A model generated the notes under the pieces. It ran no database searches and was not told the DNA's origin. It saw only the letters and a program-made list of their open reading frames with translations. Positions 56,226 through 64,000 of a DNA stretch of 64,000 nt are shown in pieces (position 1 is the first letter of the stretch; every line of letters begins with the position of its first letter). This DNA is from Gonium pectorale (taxonomy: Eukaryota; Chlorophyta; Chlorophyceae; Chlamydomonadales; Volvocaceae): contig LSYV01000075.1 of NCBI GenBank assembly GCA_001584585.1, positions 304,905-368,904 of the forward strand, read 5' to 3'. The position numbers and the translations under genes are program-made.

Positions 56226-58096
56226 AGCTGATAATTCGTGACTTAGGGCAATTGCCGTACCAAGTTTATTGTTGGGGTAATAGAGCTGTTAGGAGTGCAC
56301 GCGCAAAACTATCCCAGGCCATGCCGTACTGCACGCCGCCGTACTGCCATCTTTGCCAATTCGCAAGACAGGCCCGTCGTTGATAGATAACCCAAGCTGC
56401 CCTCTTGTCCCCTGTCCCGAAATAGTGGTACACAAAGTGGCCACACTGGGCCAGCGGGCGGGCGAGTCGACTCTGGCTCTGGCAGTGCCGATGCCTGGGA
56501 CCGTGCCTAATAAGCCGCATCGCGCTGCGGGACTAGGGGTGCTCAAAAAAAAGAGCACCAGAAACGGGGAAGGCTCCACTCGGCCGACCCAGCATCGCAG
56601 CCAACCCGTGCCCCGTGCCAGTCACACGCCGCTGCTGCCGCCGCCAAGGCTGCTACAGCGGTGCATGCCGTGCGCCACGTATGGCCGGCCAGAAGTCCCG
56701 GCCGCTCTGGAAGGGTTTAGGAGTTTAGGGTTTCAGCATGGTTGCATTCACGCCGCCCTGTGCTCGCCACCGTCGGCTGCGGCAAGAAGGGCGGGACGAA
56801 CGTCACATGCCTTGCATTGTACCCGCCGGCCCTACTGGAAACACCGCGCCTTTGGGTGTATAGGGGTGTATGTAGAGGCGGGCTCCCTCTTCTCTGCGGA
56901 TTTCTCTTTTTGCAAGACAGTCCGTGGAGGCGGTTTTAGCGGTCGGCGTCAATGCGTTTGGGCCAAACCTCAAATGTGGCGTGAGACTGAGACTGCCATC
57001 CGGCAGCAGGCCGCGGCGGCAGAATGGAGACCCTCTGGCTCCTCGCAAGTGAGCTGCCGCACCAGCCCACATGCGCTACGGGATGCCACTCGATGAATCG
57101 GTCAGCAGCGAGCGGGTGTGTTTTGCATTATCAAAGGTTACAAAGGGTACAGGTATTACCTAAAGGATCCATGCACGACATTGTCTGACAGGCAGTCTTG
57201 CAGGTAAAACAACCTAGTCGGCAGCCCATGTACCCAACAAAGCACCCCCCGCGGGCGTGTGCGTGTGTCTCTCTGGCGTGGTTCTCTCTTTTTTCTGGCG
57301 ATTTAAGTGATTGGCAAACTGACGTCTGCGCAGCTGGTGGGTTTGCAGAGCTGTGGGTAGGCGGCAGCCGCTGAAGAAGCCAGCACTCGCCTGCTTGCTT
57401 GACGCTGTTGAGAGGCATGCACGAGCCGCAGAGAACCACAGTGCGGTTATGCGTGTGGCGTGTCGCGTGTGCAAGTGCGCGTGGGATCAGAGCAGTGCTG
57501 CGTCTGTGGGGTGAGTTTATTAACACGTGGAGGAAGATGGGGCCCAGCAGTGAAAAAAAGTGAGAAGCATGCATGGCTGCAGGTAAAAAAACCTTGACCA
57601 GTCACCATCGGGGCGGGATGAGTGGCGCAGCATCAAAGCATGCACATGCAAGTCATTGATGGCGGCACCCGCACCCATGGCAGTTGAGGGTAGAGGCCAA
57701 AAGTCGACGTATGCCCGCCACAGCCCGTCAGTCCAAGACACCACACTGTGTGATAAAGCAGGCTGCACACCAGTTGCATATGATGGAGGCAAGCAAGGCA
57801 AAGAACGCAAACCCATGTCCTATAAAACACGCTCGGGCAATGTTGGGCAGAGGGTCCATGGGCTGCCAACTAGAATAGTTTGCATGCTTGCCTGCTAGTA
57901 CATATAAGCACACTGTTATGCATGTAGAACACACTATGGAGGATATAGAATGCGTATCACACCAATAGATGGGTAAGATCCGCCGTCAGCCCCACACACG
58001 GACGCCAGCCTCCAGTGTGCTGCATGTGAACAGCCCCCAGAGCCCTGTATGTTGCAGGTAGCTGCCAACCGCACCAGTGCCGGTCTGGTCCAGCAG
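56226..58096. other. Gene-poor stretch with one repeat module
   Basis: No supported gene. Contains the A copy of the ~120-bp module (56785-56915), a perfect 7-bp hairpin around an A8 run (GGTGCTC/GAGCACC, about 56539-56560), and AT-richer sequence at 57100-57960. Confidence 0.4.
56785..56915 (+). repeat. ~120-bp module, copy A
   Basis: Starts near GAACGTCAC, continues ATGCCTTGC, TGTACCCG and CCCTACTGGA, and ends GCTCCCTCTTCT then GATTTCTCTTTTT. The same order of words occurs at 59828-59945 and more weakly at about 60035-60150. Confidence 0.75.
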
Positions 58097-58805
58097 CTAC
58101 TGCAGCTGCAGCCTCTCGTCCATAAACTGGGCCCCACTCACATAAGCCTCCAGCAGGCAGTGCAGGATGGGGAGGGGGCATTCATACAACGCTTCCGGGT
58201 CGCCCAAGTCCTCATAGGAAACATGAGCGCCATTGATGAAGTCCAAAGCAAGTCATCACCAACATCAGGGTAGGTGCATGAAGAGGCTCGCTCCATTCAT
58301 TGGAGTCAAAGTCATTGAAAGCACTGGAGACCGCCTTGCGCAACACGACCCCGACCGGCTCCCATGGCACGCCCAGCCGCCACAGGCAGCGCAGCATCGA
58401 CAGATCACCATTGCTGCAGGCTGCAGTATATGGGGAGCAGTCATCGTGCGGACATGGGTGGGAGTGCTGCTTGCATACCATGCCATTGCAAACATGTATA
58501 TCAGGCCCATCAGATGCCGCACAGAAGCACGCACAAGGTTTTTCAGACAGCATGCCTGAATTTGCCCACAACAAGTCATGAACCCATGGCGTGGCCCCAT
58601 GGAAACTGACCGGCCAGGTGCATCCCTGCTCTGCCAGCCAATCCAGTGCCTCCTTGCAGCCCGAGCCTGCAGCTTGGGTGATGGCGGCCTTGTACGCAGC
58701 CAGGCCAGCTGCTCCACGCTGCCCGAGCCTGCTGTGGCTGTAAACAGGTGCCTGTCCCAGAGCACCTCGCTCCACGACCTCGTCCTCGTCCAGAGTCCCC
58801 ACCAG
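58097..58805 (-). pseudogene. Broken volvocine-type ankyrin-repeat gene
   Basis: The minus strand carries typical ankyrin units in different frames: LFTATAGSGSVEQLAWLRT (58680-58745), AAITQAAGSGCKEALDWLAE (about 58630-58690), YTAACSNGDLSMLRCLWRLG (about 58370-58440) and YEDLGDPEALYECPLPILHC (about 58140-58205), the last ending at TAG (58097-58099). At least three frame changes are needed to join them (near 58770, 58690 and 58220). Repeats of this ending (WLREQGC, CLRRLGVPW) are characteristic of large ankyrin families in volvocine algae. A role in protein binding would be expected if intact. Splicing might explain one of the shifts but not all. Confidence 0.65.
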
Positions 58806-58822
58806 CCATTGGTAGGGACCTT

Positions 58823-59158
58823 TCAATGGTGTCGGCCAGCTTGGTGCAGCGCTTCCGCGCCCCAGTCGATCCCCTCCGCCATGGCAGCCAGCACGCTCTC
58901 CATCGCAGAACGCTGGAAGCGAACCGCCCCAAGCGCTTCAGCCGTCTCGCGAAGATTGCTGGTGGCGGTGGCGAACAAGTTGCGCCCAAAGTTCTCTGAG
59001 GCTTCCGCCAGATGCAAGTTTTCCGAGGCCTTTGCAAGCAAGTTGCGCCCAAAGGTCTCAGAGGCCTCCGCGAGTCGCCGTCCAAAGTTCTCAGCGGCTT
59101 GGCAGCCGGCTGCAGAAAAGGCCTCGCGGCTGGCAGCCCTCAATATGCTGACGCACAC
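58823..59158 (-). CDS. Small Ala/Glu-rich repeat protein, paralogue of the 55713-56225 product
   Basis: One open frame of 111 codons plus stop. It contains near-repeats of a helical unit: LAEASETFGRNLLAKASENL then LAEASENFGRNLFATATSNL, 21 residues apart. The last is almost identical to the helical unit of the protein at 55713-56225. There is no hydrophobic segment, so this is either a soluble member of the family or a copy that has lost its membrane part. It ends 18 bases before the readable ankyrin pseudogene on the same strand, so it could be a piece of one longer broken gene. Confidence 0.5.
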   Translation of the reverse strand: MCVSILRAASREAFSAAGCQAAENFGRRLAEASETFGRNLLAKASENLHLAEASENFGRNLFATATSNLRETAEALGAVRFQRSAMESVLAAMAEGIDWGAEALHQAGRHH

Positions 59159-59827
59159 GACGAGGCGACCAGAGTACCTCTTTCGCCGCCGCTCTCGCCG
59201 CCATCCCGCCCATCACCCTGCCAGACCCCACCGTCGGCCCCACCACCCTTGGTCCCCACTCCCCAGCCCCCGGCAGCTATTGCCGCAGCCCCGTCTCAAG
59301 CAGCCACACCAGCCAACCTGGCCACTACCGCCGCCGTTTAGCTGCCTGCCCTCTCCGCCATGCGCCATCCTTGCCGCCGTTTCACGCCGAAGCAGGCCGC
59401 GCGGTGTCGCCTTAGGCCGAGGGCAGCCTGGACATCACGGTACAGTTCAGCTCTACCGCTCCGCCTACGCGCCCCGGGACACACCGCTGTCAGTGTACGG
59501 GAGTTTTTTTTCCCATGTGTGTGTTACAAGAGTGCAAGCCCCGACCCCGTGCCCCGACCCCCGACGCCCGACCCCGACCCAGCCAATCGGAAGCCTGCGT
59601 GAACCACCGCACCGCCTCACGTGGCAAGTGCGGCAAGCCCCTCCTCCACAGCGCAGCCGTAGGCTGCCACGCCGCCTGCCAGCAGGCGCTGTCGAAGCAG
59701 CCGAGCACTGGCCACGTGGTTGATCAGCGATCCGTCGGGATGCCTCGCCAGCCGTGAACTGCGTCCCGCAGCCGCTACAGCACGCGAGCATAGCGGCGGC
59801 CCCGGCTTCCGGTACCGCTCCAGCAGG

Positions 59828-59945
59828 AGGAACGTCACCTGCCTTGCTTTGTACCCGTCCGCCCTACTGGATACGTAGCGCCTTCGGGCGCGTATGACCG
59901 TACAGATGAGCTCCCTCTTTCTTTGCAGATTTCTTTTTTTTTCTC
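59828..59945 (+). repeat. ~120-bp module, copy B
   Basis: GGAACGTCACCTGCCTTGCT, then TTGTACCCGTCCGCCCTACT, then CTCCCTCTTTCTTTGCAG and GATTTC-like ending: same order as copy A at 56785-56915. Confidence 0.75.
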
Positions 59946-60034
59946 AGCATGGCCAGGCTCATTACTCACGTGTCTCCCAACCTCCAAAAACAAAAGCCTG
60001 GCCCAAACCAGGAGGGCCCGTCTGCTCGTCTCCC

Positions 60035-60150
60035 TCGCCCGCCATGCCTTCTACGCGGCACCCTTCCGGAAACGTCGCACCCTCGGATGTGTGTGACCAT
60101 AGAGGTAGCCTACCGTACCCTGCCTCTGTTCTCTTTCTTCCTGCGTTGCC
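60035..60150 (+). repeat. ~120-bp module, weak copy C
   Basis: CATGCCTTCTACGCGGCACC, CCGGAAACGTCGCACC and TCTGTTCTCTTTCTTCC follow the order of copies A and B but are more diverged. It lies directly after copy B. Confidence 0.4.
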
Positions 60151-61289
60151 CCGCCAGAGGAGGAGAACGGCACGGCGGGTGCACAACACATGTGCGCGCA
60201 TGGCCATTGAGGTTGTCCTTTTTTGGCCCGCACGTCAATCGGAGGCAGCCTTGGCGGCTGGCACCCTGTTCGGCGGGAGTTTGCGAACATTGCGTACGTA
60301 CGGCGCACAATGCGGTCCTGTGGTGCCCTCCATACTGCCTGCACCGCACAGATAGATACAGATACATATTGCAGGCTCCCCAGAAAGTGGTTGCAGGCCA
60401 CACGAGCACAGTCGGTTCCATGTCACCCCGGCCCCGCCATTGGTTCAGGCAGGGGTATCACGCCGGCGTCGCTGCGGCATGCCTCGTCGCCTCCTCAGCC
60501 GCCTCTGCAGCCCTCCAGACCGCCGTGCAGGGCGCCGCCAGCGGGTGCAAGGGGCAGCTCGTGGTCCTGGCCAGGGCCTCGGGGGCCGCCACAGCAGGTT
60601 GTAGCTCTGTGCGGAGCGGGTTCCCCACGTTGTCGCGCGGGCCCGTAGCCCCGTCCTAGGTGAGCGGCCGAGTCAGCTCCGGCAGCTCCTGGCCCTGGCC
60701 CTGCCCCTGGGCGGCTGACGGCTGTGTGCGGTCGGAATGTGTACAGGTATGCTTGATTGTGTGCTCGTGTGTGTAGTGCTTTGCAGGTACCAGGTATGTC
60801 ATATTCGGTACAATTGCTCAAGCAGCCCAACTCCCGCCCGTGCAGGTCCGGCAGGTCTGGCTAGTCCCGCAGGGGCGCCGGCGCTCTTCTCGTGAGTCGG
60901 CTGCCAAAACCCACAGCTTGCGCGCCTTGTGAGTTGCGGTTGAGTTGGCTCGTTCCTGCACGGTCGCGGCCTCTCAGTACGGCCAGGCTGACGGCTTTTA
61001 ACAGCACGGCATAACCAACAGCCGGCAAACCAGTACGACAAGTCCTGTCGACTTCGGCAATGTGTCGGTTGGCAATGTAGTCGCTGATCTGTCTTCTAAG
61101 CTTGCCGACACATCATACGTGACAATTCACGAGTGCTCCTGCGCGATTCGCTGGATATCCTCCTGCGTCGTTGCCCCGTCGCTTACGCTCTCGCGCGCAA
61201 GACGTCCGATCAGCTCGTCGTCAGAACTGCTATTCAGACATAGCGCTCGTAGCGACCGATAACCGCTTGCGTCGAGACCACAATCAGTG

Positions 61290-63118
61290 ATGGCATCTAC
61301 CATAGCACAGCGCTTCAACTTTGGCAACCTAAAGGAGGGGCTAAAGAAGTATGGGAAAACCGGAATCTACACATATCTTGGGCTCTCGACCTGCGTCACA
61401 GCGAGTGAGTGGATTGGGTACCGTGTCAGTCGGCAACGGCAACGTCAGAGCCCCCTTCCAATGCGTGGACCCCTCGGCCGCCACTCACCTTCTCCCGTTA
61501 TGGCGCCCCCACCCCTTCTTCCCTCCCTCGCAACAGGCTTCTACGTGGCGATTGAGAACCACGTTGACGTGCGGTCCATACTCGGGTTGAAGAAAGGTGG
61601 GAAGGGGCCGCGAGGCCGGTGGCGCTCGGAGCTAGCACAGCGCGGCGCGCCACGTTCACCTTGGACATGGCATCTGCGCGGCGGGATCCCCCCCTGCCGC
61701 CCAAACCAGGGTCTCGGTTCACCACTTGGCCGCCGAGGCCTGCGCCGCCCATACCGCACCGCTTGCGGCACGGCTCCCGAGGCCCGGGACCTGGTATAGG
61801 GCAGAGCCCGGGATGGGAGGCTGTGCTGTAGAGTTCCTCCTCTTCAGTGCCCTCCTCGGAGCGCGGCAGCGATGGCTAGGGGCCAACGGTGGCCCGGGGA
61901 GAACGCATACGTCGGGCTCCTGCCGACAGCGGTATGCACCAGTGCCTTACGAGCCACGAAAGCAAAACTGCTGGGAGGAAGCTCGTAGTACTGCATGCCC
62001 GCGAGGCGCTGGAATCAGGAGGCGCATGCCGGCTGCTGGGTCAGGGTACGGCCACTATGCCGGCTGCCCGCCGCTCCGCTCTCACGCTTCTCGGGCTCCT
62101 TGGCCGCCCGCGCGGCGTGTGCCCCCGCTCGTGCCGGGCCGCCAGCGGCCAGCGGCCGGCGGGCGCGGGGGTTCCGCACCGTCGTGTGCCAGCGGGTTGC
62201 GGTCTTCGCGGGGCCCTCGGTGTTGCCTGGCTCACCCGCCGGCGGGGGGCTCTCATGTCCTGAAGGCCGCACACGGGGCGGGGTGGGGCGCACGCAGCTG
62301 GACCAGGGGCCCCTGGCGGCAACGAGTTCCTGGGAGTGCCAACCAGCCTGCGCTCCTTTGCCCCCTCCCACATTGCCTCCTTTCTCCTCGACCTCACCCC
62401 GCCCTCGCCCCGCGCTCATCCCGATACCCTCCTGCTCGGGCAGACGACGAGGACCAGGAGGGCAAGGAGCCGTCCTTTGTGGAGCGCTTCCTCATCGGCA
62501 AGGGCTCCAACCTGGCGCTCGCCATCGTGTGCTCCAAGATGCTCATCCCCGTCAAGGTGCCGGCGGCCATGGCGCTCACACCCTACGTGCAGAGGTGGGG
62601 CGCAGCGCGCGTGTGTGTGTGTGTGTGTTGAAAAGGAACAACGCGTACGGCGAGCGTAAGCGCGAATGTGATGGTGTTGTTGTAGTCGTTGTGTGTGGGT
62701 GTGGGTGTGGGTGTGGGTGTGTCCTGCATGCGTGACGGCGTGATGGCGTGACGGCGTGCTAAACAGGTCTACAAAACGAATAACGAGCAGACGGTCACAT
62801 CGGCGTGTTGGTGTACGTGTGTGGAGGGGGAGGGGAGAGTTGTCTCCCTGAGCAGCTGGGCTGTGGCGTGTGGTGGCGTGCGACCCGCTTCGCGTGCCAC
62901 CACTACTCGCAGATGAGGTGCGAACACGCCTGGCTGCGAGCCGGAGAATCTGGGCTCGCTCACCGTTCTGCTGCGCCCCACGTGTTGCCCGGCCGCCCGC
63001 CCGCCCGCCAATTGCAACGGTTTGCACCACCACCCCTTACACCCGTGTGCTCCTCGTGGCACGTGCCAGGCTGCTGGACAAGTTCGCGGCGCGGGCGCCC
63101 AAGGTGGCGAGGCCCTAG
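61290..63118 (+). CDS. FAM210/DUF1279-type small membrane protein
   Basis: Four exons with matching phases: 61290-61404, 61537-61596, 62444-62594 and 63070-63118, giving 124 residues. The DUF1279 pattern is seen in order: FNFGNLKEGLKKYGKTGIYT, YLGLSTCVTASFYVAIENHV (hydrophobic helix), DVRSILGLKK, then SNLALAIVCSKMLIPVKVPA and ALTPYVQRLLDKFAARAP (second helix and C-terminal segment). Animal FAM210A/B are mitochondrial inner-membrane proteins linked to mitochondrial translation and metabolism; plant and algal members are poorly studied. No long organelle presequence precedes the domain here, so location is uncertain. The ATG at 61290 is used because the upstream codon is GTG. Confidence 0.88.
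62615..62731 (+). repeat. GT and GTGTGG microsatellites in the FAM210-like gene intron 3
   Basis: A (GT)n run at about 62615-62629 and a GTGTGG-type run at about 62690-62725, both in the intron between 62594 and 63070. Confidence 0.85.
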
Positions 63119-64000
63119 GCGCAGCGGCTGTTGGCGCCGCCCTCCTCCGGGGCCTGGGGCGTAGGGCGCTGATCCCGCAGCGGCGGTCGCGCTGCCTTCC
63201 TGCGGAGGCGCGCCCCGCGCGCCCGGTGCTGACTTGAGAGGGGACCCGTCCGTGCGGGGGAGCTGCCCGCACCTCGATACGTGCGCTGCGCGGGCGGCAG
63301 CGGGCGGCAGCGGGTAAGCCGCCCTTAGCGGGAAAGCGGGCAGCGGAACAGCCAGCAGCCAGCAGCGGAGCCGGCCGCACGGCAGCGGCCCGCGGCGGAG
63401 CGGGCCGCTGGTGGACTCTCACAGCGACCCTCCCACCCTCCCACAGGCAGTGTCGGGGACGGGCGGTGTGGGGTCGAGCGTGGGCCTGGGCTCCCGGTCG
63501 CGGACCGTGCGCTGCACACCCGCCGGGCGTGTGGGCGCGGGCTTGGGCTGGCAGTCGCCGGCGGGCTGGCGGGGGGCGGCGAGTGGTGGCGGCGGCGCCA
63601 GAGGGTGGGGGCGGGGGTGGGGCCGGGGATGTGGTGTGTGGGGGTGGGGTGGGGGGCTGGAGCGGTGCATGCAGCACATGGCGGCGCAGGAGGAGCACCC
63701 TCTCCGCCACTGGCGTTGTACGGTAGACAGGACGGACAGTCTGGGCATCTGGGGTGGTGTCAGGTACGGACGTACACATTACGGGGGGCGCGGGTGGGCT
63801 CGCGAGGAATGCGCTGCATCGCCGCGTCGGGTAGTGACATCCCGGTGCATACGTGTGTTGGTGCGTACATACGACCGGGAGCCACGGGGTGGTTTAGTTA
63901 TGTGTTTGTTTGGGGGTTGAGGGGGCTGTCGGCGCGGTAGGGGGCAGCCGACCATGTATGATTTTTGGCTGGGTTGGGGTTGCGGGGTCGGCAGGCGATG
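63119..64000. other. 3' flank of FAM210-like gene, no further gene recognised
   Basis: Very GC-rich, with GCGGGCGGCA-type imperfect repeats at about 63285-63410 and G/T-rich sequence to the end. Open frames on both strands are low-complexity. No clear TGTAA signal was seen. Confidence 0.4.

Larger units (their letters stand above)
59159..61289. other. Gene-poor stretch with two repeat modules
   Basis: No named gene. Plus frames near 60421-60659 (GVAAACLVASSAASAALQTA) and minus frames near 59617-59838 (LLRQRLLAGGVAAYGCAVEE) are open but unassigned. The last few hundred bases must hold the promoter of the FAM210-like gene. Confidence 0.35.

Noticed and set aside
60421..60659. Ala-rich frame as a secreted or membrane protein
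   Set aside because: Short, low-complexity, overlapped by an equally open minus frame, and without start context or a family.
1..64000. tRNA, rRNA or CRISPR features
   Set aside because: No cloverleaf A/B box pairs, rRNA signature words or regularly spaced repeats with unique spacers were noticed by eye; a tRNAscan or Infernal run would be decisive.

Overview
The window reads as a piece of a green algal nuclear genome, most likely a volvocine/chlorophycean alga. This is inferred from high GC, many short exons with GT(G/A)AG-type donors, G/T-rich introns, TGTAA-type poly(A) signals, alanine/glycine-rich linkers, and a kinase-like and an ankyrin family of the style common in that group. The species cannot be named from the sequence. 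A 20-base run of N at 54980-54999 shows it is an assembled scaffold.

Layout. 1-7.0 kb holds two divergent housekeeping genes: a DDT-domain/AT-hook chromatin protein (minus, running off the left edge) and a complete 8-exon plastid-type 1-acylglycerol-3-phosphate acyltransferase (plus). 7-21 kb is rearranged: a methyltransferase-like ORF typical of retroelements, two copies (9.9-11.7 and 17.8-19.1 kb) of a segment carrying ricin-B lectin exons, a complete six-exon kinase-like gene between them, remnants of an MFS transporter, and the 5' part of a secreted-type VMO-I/ricin-B lectin gene. 21-30 kb is a repeat complex: a roughly 3-3.7 kb GC-rich element present twice with large indels between copies, separated by a short coiled-coil membrane protein gene that has been interrupted by a perfect inverted copy of its own first 148 bases. 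This is the most unusual structure in the window.

31.4-44.1 kb is one very large minus-strand gene, a TARBP1/Trm3-type SPOUT tRNA 2'-O-ribose methyltransferase with a long helical N-terminal region spread over more than 20 exons. It shares a 470-bp divergent upstream region with a 14-exon coiled-coil protein gene (44.6-49.8 kb). A small thioredoxin with a CTKC active site (50.5-51.5 kb, minus) converges on that gene, followed by a single-exon SPRY-domain protein (52.0-52.5 kb).

53-61 kb is gene-poor and repeat-like, with two related small proteins of no known family, a broken ankyrin gene, and a repeated ~120-bp module. The right end carries a complete 4-exon FAM210/DUF1279 small membrane protein gene (61.3-63.1 kb). 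Apart from convergent or divergent neighbours there is no sign of co-operating gene clusters. The housekeeping blocks look normal and the interest lies in the 9-30 kb and 53-61 kb rearranged blocks. All splice sites given were read by eye from donor/acceptor consensus and reading-phase consistency.
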